Assembly: GCF_009730915.1 (NCBI RefSeq)
Contig: NC_052491.1
Location: 868,001 to 932,000 of the forward strand
Source: Dioscorea cayenensis subsp. rotundata
Lineage: Eukaryota; Streptophyta; Magnoliopsida; Dioscoreales; Dioscoreaceae
Length of the DNA: 64,000 nucleotides
Direction of reading: 5' to 3'
The notes beneath the pieces are model-generated. The model was not told where the DNA came from and searched no databases. It saw only the letters and a program-made list of their open reading frames with translations. Of the stretch, positions 1-11,630 are shown one piece after another. How positions within the stretch are numbered: the stretch's first letter is position 1; every line of letters begins with the position of its first letter. Both the position numbers and the translations under genes were made by a program.

Positions 1-540
1 CTCCACCGGGTCTCACGGGCTGTGCATGGGCACGCAATGCCCATAAGGTTCACAGCCTGATTCATGTAGGACCCGGTTTCCTTGTCTGATGCCGCAAGCA
101 GTGTTATTACTTCAAAATTGCGATTTTACGGTGCTGATTTCATTCCAATTGCGTTCTCGAGCTCATTTTAGCTTCTTCAAGGCACTGTAACAAAGAATAT
201 AACCAATTTAGGAAACAAAGCGACCGATTCATCCGAAATAGCATCCAAACATATACATGCATACATTTAGGGCTCTTATCAATGGGCGTGATGGCAAGTC
301 ACCACGCCCATTTTCTACACTCACTACTACCGTTATCAAGCCGTCACAGCATGAAATCACTAAAAGCAAAAGCGAGTCCAGGCGGCCTCACAATGGCCAT
401 TGTGGTAACCATCACGACCATGATCGACGGACAACACCCAAAGAGCCTTGCCCGATTACATGACTTTGAGCCCAAGTAATAACTTACTCACCATGGGGAT
501 CACAATGCAATTGGTGAGGCTGTGGCAGACTCAAACACTA
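1..540 (-). repeat. Diverged LTR-like segment of a Ty3/gypsy retrotransposon (antisense)
   Basis: Read on the minus strand, bases 540 to about 250 match the plus-strand stretch 1925-2170. Shared words include gtgagtaagttattacttgg and ggccattgtgaggccg, and the order is the same. Bases about 150-330 also match 3470-3640 in the same orientation (gtaacaa, gattcatc, acatacatttagg). The segment is therefore one arm of a dispersed repeat present at least three times in the first 4 kb. No intact coding sequence is present. Assignment to an LTR rests on the linked copies that carry the TGATAAGTGC end. Confidence 0.5.
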
Positions 541-1525
541 TAAAAACCCTAGGTTTCTCTGCGAATCGATGGAGATTCTTTTGCCGAATGAGGTAGGGTG
601 ATCAGAGTTCGAGATTTGAGAGCTAGAAATGAGTTTTTCTCCCATATTCCATCAGGGTTCCACTCGAGGTTTCTCAAGAGGAAATCAACGATCATCCTCG
701 AGAAGAAGGTCCGAGTGACATGTATCATCTAGTCAAGCTTGGCATCCTCTCATTCTCAACCTTTGGAGACCTATTGGAGAGAGTCAGTTTAGGAATACTT
801 TGAACACATATCTATTCTTTCTTTGGTCTTATGGTTTCTCTTGCTTTTAATTGTTTATTTTATGATCCATAGGAACCTAATTCGAGGGGAATTGTATATC
901 TAGGTACCTCAATTATTATTTATAAATCTTGATTATTTAATCCAATAAATCTTCCTAGATTTAGTGAATCATTGCATGTTCGCTTGAATGATATTCATGT
1001 TAATGTGGATGAGGAATATATTCCCCCACATTAGGATACCCATGCTATGTTGAGATCTATACATGCTCTAAGAAGTTAGATATTGCTAGATCTCTAGATT
1101 AGGGATTAATTGTCCCTTAGGCTTAGGGTTTTATCTGCCCCTTCTTGTGAAATTCCCATACTTAAGGCAAATATAAGAGGCTGGGATAAAAGAGATTCCA
1201 TCTTAAGTTCCAAGTTATTTAGACCTAGTTGCCAAGAGATTGGGACTAGTTTGCCTTTGAATTGCCCCTATCAAATTCTAGAACACTATTATCACACTAA
1301 ATACCTACCATAAGTAATACTCAAGATAACTATCATACAACCTCTAAACTCCTTCCAATTGTGCTTAACAATTCTCTAATTGTATTGTGTAATATATTGT
1401 AGAAGTAGATTAAAGAAAGAACATAAATGTTTAGGCTATTGATTAGGTGAAAAGGAAATAATAGTAGCTTCTCATCATTCCTGGGGAAATATAACCCTCG
1501 TGCTCATCCATGAGGTATTACTTGA
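541..1525. other. Unassigned AT-rich sequence between LTR-like copies
   Basis: I see no reading frame of note and no recognisable protein domain. It lies between two inverted copies of the same repeat, so it is probably retrotransposon internal sequence or a spacer left after decay. Confidence 0.3.
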
Positions 1526-2240
1526 TGATAAGTGCTTGAGTAAACATATTTATTTATATGTTTTACTTGCATTGAGCATCATTTTGATCATGTTTTATGT
1601 CTCATAAATTATATTTGGTGTTTCTTTGTACAAATAGGGTTGTGAAGGCATTTAGAGAGAAAAAGAAGTAAAGATAGGTCATGAAAGCACAATTTGTGAG
1701 ACTTTTCTGCAACACCAGGATCAAGGCACAAGCAGTGCTCATATACATGGAGATGTGTGCTAACTTATTCAGCAAAGATCTCCAGCCACTCAGATCTCCA
1801 GCTAGAATCTACTGAAATATACTTAAAAGTCATCTCCAGCTGCTTAGATCTCCAGAACTCCGACTGCCCTACCTTATTCGGTAAAAAAATCTCTCCCCAT
1901 TTAGAGAAAACTAGAGTATTTATAGGATTGAGTCTGTCATGGCCTTGCCACGAGCATTGTGATGCCCTTGGTGAGTAAGTTATTACTTGGGCTCCAAGTC
2001 GTGTTCTAGCACGGCTCTTTAGGTGTTGTGTAGATAGATCATGGTCATGATGGTTTTTACAACAGCTGTTGTAAGGCCATTGTGAGGCCGTTGGGGCTTT
2101 TATGTTGGTTCCAGTGGTTCCATGCTACCACGGCTTAATAACGGTAGTGGTAAGTGTAGATAACAGGTGTGATAATGGTCATGATCCCACAAGTGCATGG
2201 GTCATCAAGTAATATCCCTCACACAAGCACGAGGGGGTCG
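1526..2240 (+). repeat. LTR-like copy beginning TGATAAGTGCTTG (sense)
   Basis: The copy opens with TGATAAGTGCTTG. The same word opens the plus-strand copy at 7687, and TGATAAGTGC ends the minus-strand copies at 6640 and about 3841. The stretch 1925-2170 is the inverted, diverged counterpart of 250-540. It closes near cacaagtgcatgggtcat, a word repeated at about 5215. The TG start and the family of copies suit a long terminal repeat of an Athila/Tat-like Ty3/gypsy element. That lineage is inferred from style, not proven. Confidence 0.5.
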
Positions 2241-3200
2241 AATTCCCAAGGCCTGAGAAGCTACCCTTACTTCCTCTTTGCGTGTTGTTTGACCTACCAA
2301 TTTAAGTGTTGTGCTAAAACTATAAAGAAATAAGAAAACTTGACTAAAGTGTCTACAGTGAAGGCAAAACACGGGTGAGGATCAAGATGTGAGAATGGTC
2401 ACGGATGTGAATCCCCTTGGGGCTACTAAAGTGAGAAGGATGCTAAGATCATCATGCAAGTGGTGGTATAGACCAAGGGATTTCTAAGATAGGCCAACCC
2501 GATGATCACGGAAGTGGACCCCTAATCCGGTACAAGTATTGATACAAAATTTCTTTCGACAAAATCCTCCTATGATTACATTACAGGCAAGGAAATCCCA
2601 AGCTAGGGTTGAAACACACACTAGGTTCAACCCTACTATTGGCAGGGTACAAAATACCCGATGGTCACGGTGTATTCATACATGCTTACCATCCAAGCTA
2701 GATGTGTCTAATACTAGGGCGATGGTCACACAACCTAATATAAGCTAAAAATTGATACACAGAGTTCTCATGCATATCAATATCATGAAATGCACCCAAC
2801 ATGGATCAAAAACACACTAATTGCAATAGATAAATCAAAGCACCCAAACTACACAAATTCACCCCCAAGGTTCACCTACATTTGGTGACCTTGGGATTTA
2901 GTGGTTCATGATAATAACATACACAATAGAGCCCATGTAAACAACTAAAGAAAATAACATCAACTCCCTCAAGAATGAGAAGCTGAATGACGCTTGAGAA
3001 ACCCCGTAGAGAAGCTCCTTTGTCATTGTCGACCTCCTACAAGTGTGCCCTAGGAGTAGATCTCGCCAAATCATGTTCTCCTCGTCAACTCCCACCTTGG
3101 AAATGACCTCTAAAGCCTTCTTCTAACTAGGATCTAGAATGGCGGTGGTGAGATCTAAGAACAAGACTCTTCTCCTCTAAAAAGATGCCCTAGAATCCTC
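2241..3200. mobile_element. Decayed retrotransposon internal or leader region
   Basis: The sequence follows the LTR-like copy and begins with a short relatively GC-rich patch (gagggggtcgaattcccaag). No protease, reverse transcriptase or integrase motif can be read in any frame. The short open frames at 2539-2748 and 2898-3095 show no recognisable domain. Confidence 0.3.
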
Positions 3201-3209
3201 TTAATACCC

Positions 3210-3841
3210 CCTCCCGGGATGGTATGCAGCCTGGCAAGCGGTCGATGTCTCGAGCCTTGAAGTTTCCAATCAATTGCGCAGTCGTGTAGTCTCTGCATGA
3301 AATTTCTCTGATTACGCATGCGCTCGTCTTCACGGCCGTATGGCTACCGTATGAAACTGTAGACTTTGCATTTTCTTCAAGTCTTCGTGCTACAGGCTAC
3401 TAAATTAATGCTCTACGATGCTCGAGGCTCTAAAATGGTGTTTTTCAGTTGATTTCTTCTTGAATCATGTTATCAAGCTCACCTAGGCTTCTTTTATGCC
3501 TGTAACACAAAAGAAACAAATTTAGACCATAAAAGGGCATTGATTCATCAAGAAAGTATACAAATCATGCGTACAAATATATATAAAATACATACATTTA
3601 GGCGTTTATTAGGTAACTTGTTACCATGCCCGTTGTGAGCCATGGTGAAGCTTTGATTCAGCAACTTGGCCCATTTTGCTTCAAAACACCCCTGAATTCA
3701 CTTCTATTCCCCTAAAATAGAAACAAAGGCCATGGTGAAAAAAAGAATGAAATTTCATATTAATTAGGTGCTAAACATGTCAAAATCCAAGCTGAATGAA
3801 GTATAAATAATATGAAAATATTAACTATTTAGCACTTATCA
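3210..3841 (-). repeat. LTR-like copy, antisense, ending at TGATAAGTGC
   Basis: On the minus strand this copy starts with TGATAAGTGCTAAATAG at 3841 and runs down to the region shared with 150-330. It is longer than the other antisense copy and could be a solo LTR. No matching partner with the same flanks is visible, and no target-site duplication could be assigned. Confidence 0.45.
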
Positions 3842-4235
3842 AGCACCAACAAAGTTATGAATGACTTTGGCACCTTAAATTCGAGCAAAACAGAGTGATA
3901 GACTAGAACCTCTAGAGGAGGTTGGTTTAAATATCAAAGTCCATGTGCTCATCATTGGAATATGGAATCCCTTCATCATCATTCGTGAGCTAGCTTACTG
4001 TGATCTCAAATTAGAGGTTCTCACATCTTTCGACTTCAATCAGTTGACCTCCAATTTTGCCAAGAAAGATCTTATTTAATTTTAAGTCTTTGACCAGTAC
4101 CATGACATGAGTCTTTCCTAGCTCTCGATAGTTATGGAGCTCTATGACAAGCACTTTATCCATACTAGGGAATATGAGCAGCTCCTTATTGATTATCTGG
4201 TCGGCCTCACCCCTAGTCACATCTATCATTCCCTA

Positions 4236-5000
4236 TACCGAGGTTTGTAGTACAATATGGCTATTTCCAAGGCCACTAAGTTATCTCACCCTGCCTATAG
4301 GTACATTCATGCCCTTCTCAGTAGGATTATCATAGATCATGGTGACAACATTAGAGTGCTCAGTCGCCTCGATCTCCTCTACTTGCATAGTATGATGCAA
4401 AGCGAGCCCATCCATCTCAAGTATGTTATAGCCGACTACATGTGCCACTAGAGCCAATATCATTATGTGGGGGTACTATTTACTAGACCATTCATCACCT
4501 GTCTCATTCTCAAGATGGGTTTGATAAAGACAATTCACGGCATGGAGAGAATGAGCACCCTGACACCATTAGGATTGGTTACCCTTCAGGTAATGGGTAT
4601 AATCCATAGGCATATTTCTGAAGGAAACATTTTAACTGAGGACTTGGAGGATGAGTCAGAGGAGAATAAGGATGATATGTCCGAGACTCCAACTGCCCCT
4701 ACCAAGTCACCACCACCATCCGTCATACCTATAGAGACAGAGGGACCACATGTGGAGTAGGAGTTGCTACAAGAGCCTAGGTAGCCATCTATCTCAGCCT
4801 GTGACCGTCTGGCGAGGCTTGAGGTTCTTTAACCATTATTTAGGGAGATATGCACACCATCCTGGCAGGACAGACCACTATCATGGCAGAGCATTCATTA
4901 TTTGACATCACTTTGAGAGTGACACCACACCGACCTTCTCCCCTACAGCAACACCATCATCATCAGCACCAGTACCACCAGTAGATCAGGATCCCATTGA
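4236..5000 (+). pseudogene. Remnant of a retrotransposon-associated ORF
   Basis: A plus-strand frame can be followed with stops from about 4257 to 4760. Its last piece has 97 codons (4467-4760) and runs from a hydrophobic stretch (GVLFTRPFITCLILKMG) into an acidic, proline-rich tail (EDLEDESEENKDD, PTKSPPPSVIP). This layout resembles the uncharacterised ORF of Athila-type Ty3/gypsy elements, between pol and the 3' LTR. No catalytic domain is present, so the assignment rests on layout and on the surrounding LTR copies. It is non-functional, with several stops upstream and none of gag or pol. Confidence 0.35.
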
Positions 5001-6480
5001 CTGACACATTCTTTGCATGCTTTATATTCTCCTTTTGTTCATTGTATTCTATGTTTTTTGTTGTGACTTATTACCTCAACAAGGCTAAGCCTTCCAGGTC
5101 TATCTTATGTTTCTTGTCTTATTGAGTCTATGCTTTATTGCTTTATCATATATGAACTATGGTATATGTTTTTGTTTGGATTATTTTTAGCCCTGACACA
5201 CCCCTTGCGTGTCCACAAGTGCATGGGTTATCTCATAATCAAGTGATATGGAGGATCAGATAGTCAAATCCATAGGATATAGAAGTACTAGTAGTAACTA
5301 AGAACCTTGTTATCTAGCCTAGAGAAAAAAGTGAGATGATCAATCACGAAAGTAAGTAAATGAGAAGAGCAAGCAAACAATAAGAGAAATAAGAGGAAAG
5401 TCAATTAATATGAATGGGTATCCGGATAATGCTCCCCTAAAATCTTGTGATAAGAACTGGATTAATATAATGCTTCCTACTAAGTGTAGTTAAGTCGTAT
5501 AAAATCCAAAGACACACTGGTCCTTATCTCTAGGCAACGGAGGACTAGTCCTCTACAAGGTCCTAGTGGAGAGTTCTCTTGATGCCTCACACCACATATG
5601 ATTGCTTGGAGTTCTAGAGATCCCAAATGATTAACCCAATTCCTAACTATAGATCAAACCCTATCTCTAGATGAAATATCCTTAATCTCATACGAGGTCC
5701 CAATAGAGAGTTCTCTCAACACCTCACATCACATATGATTGAAAAGAGCTCATGGAATATAAAGGTAGAGAAAATCAAATCGGATGGGAAAGGGGACTCT
5801 CCGCTACCTCATGGCTCACTATCTTAACCCTCTTGAATCTTGGTAAATCTAACTCTAGAGGTGATCTCTCTCATCACTAGAGTGATTAGAACATACAATC
5901 AATCTAAAAATAGCTAATATGGATTGTATGGAAATGAGAACATCAGATTTAAACTCAATATAAAACTTAATTAAAGAAAGCAAAATAATAGTCAATACAT
6001 GATTAGATTCTAGGGTTCACATGGCCAAGTATCCTATAGCGGTATAGCTCTCCATGGAGCAATACAAAATCTAATCAATGAATGAATAACAAGTAAAATC
6101 TATAAAGAAAACTCCCTTTGAGACCGTGATGATAGCCTTGATGAGCAGCTCCAACACCTTCAAAAATCACTCCAATGAAGCTAGGTATGTCACCTTCGGC
6201 AACTCCCTTGATAGCTATAATGATAGTGGAATCAATAAAAGTTAGTGATAGAATGCCCCCTTCAATGCAAAGACCTCCTCTCCAAACCCTAGGTGTTTTC
6301 TCCTCTTAAACTTGCCGAAATGATACCTAAAACTTGCACGAGTGGTTGTTTAAAAGTAAAAGTCGAGGGTAGACATGGCCTCTCACACAGTAGTGTGAAA
6401 TGCCCATGTACTATTCTGGTGTTACTACAGTAACTCTATAAGGCCACATGGTCTGGCACACGGCCATTTCAAAAGTGTTC
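5001..6480. mobile_element. Unclassified decayed repeat sequence
   Basis: At about 5210 the word cacaagtgcatgggttat repeats that at about 2195 (cacaagtgcatgggtcat), linking this stretch to the retrotransposon family upstream. Within it, two similar lines (about 5560-5600 and 5695-5735: agagttctct, acctcac, cacatatgattg) form a diverged direct repeat. No gene is seen. Confidence 0.3.
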
Positions 6481-6640
6481 CACAACCCTACCTTTGCTAG
6501 TTTCTTCTCAAACCACATTCACACACCCTGATTGTATAAAAAAACACAAAATACATGATATGAGTAAAAATACCTGATAAATATCATGCTCAATATACAT
6601 AAAATGATGTGATAAAATGTGTATAAACAAGCACTTATCA
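6481..6640 (-). repeat. LTR-like terminus, antisense
   Basis: Bases 6520-6640 read on the minus strand (TGATAAGTGCTTG, then tttatac, a gagcatgatatttatc-like block and a tatgtatttt-like block) match the opening of the plus-strand copy at 7687-7790. The two copies are in inverted orientation about 1 kb apart. Confidence 0.5.
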
Positions 6641-7686
6641 AGCCACACTAAACCCCCTCAAATCCTTACATATTGTTGAGAAAGCAATACACACTACCAT
6701 GTGAGATGTTCACATGGCCATGTCACCTTCACCCACCCAAAGGAGTCACTCACACCCATGTGGTGGACTGCATCAAGTGCTCTAATGTGACATTCAGAGA
6801 AGTTTTGTTTTAGTTGTATACCCTCACTATCTTCATCTTTATTGTGCTTACATGAGTACATTCGTGATAATGTACAACTCAAGTGTGGGGGCAAATTTCA
6901 CGAGTTCACTTACACACATTGCTTACTTATGCTTTAAGATACATGCTTAATCTAGCCTATGATGGTTCACTCTGGGGTTAAAGTTGAAATTTTTTGTCTT
7001 AGGAGGACTTTGAACATTAGGTGCCATCCTAGCTCTAGTTTTTATCGATTTTTCAAAAAATTTTGTCCAATTTCTTCATGATACATTTCACTCACCCATT
7101 ACAAATTTATACACTTAATCCCTAGTTGAAAAAAAAAACCTAGTTTAGGTTGAGTTTAAAAAAAATGTACATAGGATGGTGAAAGGGGCTACCACCTGTC
7201 TAGTATGCAGCTACTTTCATTAGGTCCGATACTATGTATGCCCTAATGAGAGAAAGAGCCATCTCATGGGATGTTTGAAAGCAACTATCTTAAAAAAGAT
7301 GATAGAAAGATCTACCACCTCTGATGAATGAAAACCCCTTTGGGAGGCCACTTAGAGGATGTGTGTAGCTACTACCCATTGGAGAATCAAAATTCTTTGG
7401 TTTGAGTAGGAAATAAGTCTCTTGTAATAAAAACTATAGTAGTGGACAAGGGCATGGCATGGGTAGAGTTCTCACACACACATGCATTCGGATTTAACTT
7501 TTTAAATGATTATTTTCTAGAGTAATGGTTTTTGTTGCTCAGTGGTAAATAGATCCCTCCATAATTTTAGAATTTTTACTTTTTATACTCTCTTGTGAAT
7601 CAAAGGCCAAGTACTTCTCATATTATTCCTTGTGTGTAATGACTACTTTGCTTGAGGACATGCAAATGCTCAAGTATGGGAGGATT
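6641..7686 (+). mobile_element. 3' internal region and polypurine tract of a Ty3/gypsy element
   Basis: This region leads into the LTR-like copy at 7687. Just before that copy lies caagtatgggaggattTGATAAG, a good polypurine-tract-like motif, and a related purine-rich word (caagtgtgggggc) lies at 6879. Plant Athila/Tat elements carry such a G-rich tract directly before the 3' LTR. No intact coding sequence is seen. Repeated lines such as gctaccacct and agctact-like words at 7180-7380 suggest old local duplications. Confidence 0.45.
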
Positions 7687-8190
7687 TGATAAGTGCTTGT
7701 TTACACATATTTTATTATGGTGTTTTGTATAGATTGAGCATGATTTTTTTATCAAATATTTGCCACATATTATGTGTATTTTATTTTTTTATGCAACTAG
7801 GGTGTGTGAAGGTCATTTTAGAAGAAAGAAAACAAATATGGCAGTGTTGAGCCCTTTTGGAGGTTTTCTACAAGCCACAAGGTCATTCACATGGGTTTAG
7901 GAGATACACATAGGCGTGTGTGTCAACTTCTGGGAGTTTCAAAGCAATTTTCAGTCTATAGAAGGACACAGGAGCAATCACACGGCCATGTATCATCCTG
8001 TGTACATTTTTCAGATGAGAAGTCCAAGATTTTAGCAAGACATAGCATAATATACGCCACTATACAGCCATGTTTTAGGCTGTATGGCTCCACACAGCCT
8101 AGCATATGGCTGTGTGTCTCCACACAGGTGACCCCCATGTGCACCCCCAATAGCAAGTCATAAATAGGGTGGCCGGCTTGCCAAACAGTC
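7687..8190 (+). repeat. LTR-like copy starting TGATAAGTGCTTG (sense)
   Basis: It begins immediately after a polypurine tract and opens with the same word as the copy at 1526. Bases 7687-7860 align with 1526-1690 through gagcatgatttt/gagcatcatttt, tatgcaactagggtgtg/tacaaatagggttgtg and gaaggtcattt/gaaggcattt. The right boundary is not clear. The open frames at 7891-8192 on both strands look like chance. Confidence 0.5.
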
Positions 8191-8742
8191 ACAAATCACA
8201 TGTATCAGTACTTGTTATAATGGGAAAAGAAGAATCACTTGCTATTTGTTGGCCAACAATACACATGACACTTGCTACGAACCTGAGGTGATGTTTTCTT
8301 TGCTAGCTCACAACAATAAATAAATTAAAATAAAAAGAAAACGTGATGCATGGACCTTACGTTGGCATTTGCATTCTCCATGTGGAAGTTTGACAGCATT
8401 TACAAATCTTGTCCTATTACAATGTCATTTAATTACTTTGACATTGATCTTAATGTAATACTTTGTTGACAATAGTAGTTTTATTTAGTATTTATTAGAG
8501 GGTGTTTCATGTTGAGTGTATGGTATCTATTAAAAGGGTGTTTCATGTGATATCTAAAAAAGTTTTATACCTACACACAAACGTAGGCATAAGCTCGTCA
8601 ACTTGACCCGTTGGGCCTCTGTTCACCCAAAAGTTGAACCATAATTGACCTAATCCATGCCCAATTCAAGCTAACCAGTTCAACTTGCTAGTTCACGGGT
8701 CAACCCAAAAACTAATGTTAAAAAATGATATAAGAAAATTGA
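8191..8742. other. Unassigned spacer
   Basis: No gene is visible. Two short direct copies of agggtgtttcatg occur at 8508 and 8536. The stretch 8590-8710 is locally richer in GC, with repeated forms of ttgaacc and gttcaac/gttcacgggtcaaccc that may be an old DNA-transposon end. Confidence 0.3.
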
Positions 8743-9127
8743 GGGTAATTTTTTTTTGGAAGGATACCAAATTATGATTTTTTTTTTCATTTTGGTTTTC
8801 AAACTTATATTTGAATCAAAATGGTCACCAACATCAATTTTATTTTACCGGATGGTTATCCAAGAGATTCTAATTTTATTTTATGATGTAGGTGCCGCAA
8901 ATTCTCTACTATAACATACAAGACACAATGTTCTCCCAACCGGTAATCCCATCTTATTTGCTGACAGAGAATTTCTAATATTAGATTATCAATAATAGAT
9001 CAGAAATTCTCTGGTGACCACCAAGTGAAATAAAATTAAAGTAGGATAATTATTTCCATCCAAATTGAAGTTTGAACCCCAAAATAAAAAACGGTCATAG
9101 TTTGGTGCCTAATCAAAAAATTTACCC
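8743..9127. mobile_element. Inverted-repeat (MITE-like) element
   Basis: The left arm (gggtaatttttttttgga, then ggataccaaattatga and ggttttcaaactt) pairs with the reverse complement of the right arm (gggtaaattttttgat, aggcaccaaactatga, gggttcaaactt). The arms are about 120 bp or more, with clear divergence. A second inverted pair, gagaatttct/agaaattctc, lies inside. It carries no coding sequence. No clean target-site duplication is seen, so the superfamily is undetermined. Confidence 0.5.
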
Positions 9128-9208
9128 AAAAAAATCATATAATCTTTAAACTGCAATGATATATAATTTTTTTATTTCCTAAAACCAAGCACGTTCTATT
9201 TGAATTAT

Positions 9209-9217
9209 ATTGTGAAA
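9209..9217. repeat. Left 9-bp target-site duplication
   Basis: ATTGTGAAA directly precedes the inverted terminus at 9218 and is repeated exactly at 11176-11184. Confidence 0.85.
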
Positions 9218-9595
9218 GAGAAATGCTAAACAGGCTGATTTGCTTGGCGAAATCAGAGGCCGAATGACGTGGTTGCCTACGTGGCAACCACGTCATCAGT
9301 TTTCTCTCCCTATACTGATTAAAAAAAATACCAAACCCCTCACCTTCGGACAGAACGCCTTCTTCTTCTTTTCTTCTTCGAAGCCTCTCATCTCTTCTCT
9401 AAAGCCTCCCATTTCCTCTCCAAAGCCGCAGCTCCTCATCTCCTCTCTACCGAAGCCGCTGCTCCTCATCTCCTCTCCGAAGCTGTTACGCCTCATCTCC
9501 TCATCTCCTCTCTACCGGAGCCGCCACTCCTCATCTCCTCTCCCAAGCCGCTGCTTTGATCTCTCTTGAGTGATCATCCTCTGCAACTTTAGTAT

Positions 9596-10589
9596 TGTTG
9601 TGTTTAACCATCCATTTATCTAGAATCAGTTAATGTTTCTACTAGTAATGTAATGGTGCTTTGTGTTACAACCTCCTTATGAAGATTCTTCTTTTTAAAG
9701 CAATAACAAACCATGGGATGATTAGTATGAATGGATAAAATTTAATAACTGTCTAACTTTTGTTGTTTAGATTTGAAGATGTTTTAGGGTAAGAAGAGAT
9801 ACTTTTCAGCTTTGGATGTTGAAGCAGGATGCGTTTGTTTGATGTAATAATGAGAAATGAAAACAGAGGCAGCATGAACAGAGAATGGTCCTTCAAGCAG
9901 CATGTTCTGTTTTCCTTAGAGTTGTCTTCAGTTTTTCAGTTTCATAATGAACAAAATGAATTAATGATTGTTGTTTAGTCACCATGAATTCAAGTTAAAT
10001 CCTTTTTGGAAGAAAATGTTTATCAACATTTGTGTTTTGTTCTTACCCTTGGTGAAAAATAAATCTTGCTATGAAGATATCTAAACAATCTCTCCTTTTT
10101 TTTTGTAATTCATAATTGCAAAGACATACTCTTTTGCTCCTCAAAATGAGAAATCATCAAAATAACAAACTATGGCTCATCTTCCCTATAATGGACCTGA
10201 AGAATAACATACCAAGCTTTCACCGTCTTCAAAGATCTGGTTATAGAATGCTGAGGAATTAGAAGAGAATAGAGGAACAGGGAGGAAAGGGAGGAGCTGA
10301 GAAGGCGAAAGAATAAGAGAATTGAGGGAAATTATGGCCAAAAGATGTCATTCTCCTCATTACCCATTCAGTTATATAGTGAATCTCCAGAATTCATTAC
10401 AATTTGTAACAACCCTGCCACTCTCGCATTCTCTCGAGCACCTTCTATGCTAGGATGCCCAGACCCTTGTAACAACCCTCCTTGTAACCACTACAATACT
10501 AAAAATTATATTCATTCACCAATTGAATAATCTTGATTCATAGTAACTGCTGCTAGGATGTTTTGTAGAGGAGACACTTCGAAGATGAA
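9596..10589. other. Unique interior of the MULE, with an LTR-like fragment
   Basis: Between the repeat-rich arms lies about 1 kb without the purine/pyrimidine bias. On the minus strand, the part from 10530 down to 10200 reads like the end of a plant LTR retrotransposon (a gaattc-rich block, then caattctcttattctttcg and runs of cctccc). It may therefore be captured or inserted DNA. No protein domain was recognised. Confidence 0.3.
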
Positions 10590-10599
10590 AGCATTTGAG

Positions 10600-11060
10600 A
10601 AGTGAGCTTTTCTCAGATGAGGGGAGAGATGACGAGCGGCTTCGGAGATGCTTCGCAGAGGAGAGGCTTCAAAAAGGATATAAGAGGCTTCTGTATGGAG
10701 ATGGAAGGATTTGGAGAGGAGATGAGGAGCGATGGCTTCAGAGAGGGAGATGAGGAGCGGCTACTTCAGAGAGGAGATGAGAAGCAATAGCTTCAGATAG
10801 GAGATGAAGGAAAGGCGGCTCCGGTAGAGAGGGAAATGAGGAGATGAGTCGCGGCGGCTTTAGAGAGGAGATGAGGAGCGATGGCTCTGGTAGAGAGGAG
10901 ATGAGGAGATGAGGCACGGCGGCTTCACGGCAGCTTCGGAGAGGAGATAAGGAGCAGCAACTTCGGTAGAGAGAAGATGAGGAGCTGTGGCTTTGGAGAG
11001 GAGATGGGAGGCTTTAGAGAAGAAATGAGAGGCTTCGAAGAAGAAAAGAAGAAGAAGGCG
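10600..11060. repeat. GA-rich minisatellite in the right arm of the MULE
   Basis: Imperfect units of about 30 bases, built on gagaggagatgaggagcg plus gcggcttc/gatggcttc, follow one another for about 450 bp. Shorter inverted units occur at 9400-9550. The unit number differs between the arms, so the array changed after the arms formed or during their exchange. Confidence 0.7.
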
Positions 11061-11175
11061 TTAGGAGAGAGGTTTGGTATTTTTTTTTTGTTTTAATTAG
11101 TATAGAGAGAGAAAATTGATGATGTGGTTGCCACGTAGGCAACGGCCAAGCAAATTGGCCTGTTTAGCATTTCTC

Positions 11176-11184
11176 ATTGTGAAA
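11176..11184. repeat. Right 9-bp target-site duplication
   Basis: ATTGTGAAA directly follows the inverted terminus and matches 9209-9217 exactly. Confidence 0.85.
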
Positions 11185-11630
11185 AGGGGATTCCACTTCC
11201 ATTAAAGACCTCATAAAAATTTCATTCTATTGAGTTCCAAAGAAATTGCTAATTAGGTTAGATCACAAAATAATTCAATATGCATTACAAAAAATACATT
11301 AATTATTATAAATGCTTTTTTTAGTGATCATATTTAAATAAAATAATAAAATGAACAAATTATCATATTAAAAGATAAAAATGATTTTTTTTAAATGGAG
11401 GTATTGGGGAAAAAAGATTTACATAAATAGAGCAATTTTAAGAGCCATCAATAAAAGTTTCAATAGTTCATACATGAAAGAATAGAAACAGCACCTCATG
11501 TCATGTGATAAATCAAATGCTACATATATACTTCATCTTAATCCTATCCCCAAAATTCACTATTCATTTAATTTTTTTCTTGAGTGGACATTTGACATGT
11601 TGTTATTGGTAAATAAAAAATATTTTTTTA
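11185..11630. other. AT-rich spacer upstream of the bHLH fragment
   Basis: No gene, repeat family or clear promoter element could be supported here. Confidence 0.3.

Larger units (their letters stand above)
9218..11175. mobile_element. Non-autonomous Mutator-like element (MULE), 1,958 bp, long TIRs
   Basis: The ends are inverted copies: the left begins GAGAAATGCTAAACAGGC and the right, reverse-complemented, begins with the same 18 bases. Similarity continues for more than 250 bp, through gttgcctacgtggcaacca, aataccaaacc and a pyrimidine-rich run of diverged ctcctcatctcctctc units. Flanking ATTGTGAAA copies make a perfect 9-bp target duplication, the hallmark of Mutator insertions. There is no transposase. 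The left terminus carries an extra palindrome (ACGTGGTTGCC..GGCAACCACGT). The right arm is longer because its purine-rich unit (gaggagatgaggagcg-like) is tandemly expanded. Long open frames in the arms are repeat artefacts. Confidence 0.85.

Noticed and set aside
9240..9569. 109-codon Ser/Pro/Leu-rich frame and its minus-strand Glu/Met-rich mirror
   Set aside because: They lie in the pyrimidine-rich inverted arm of the MULE and reflect its tandem units.
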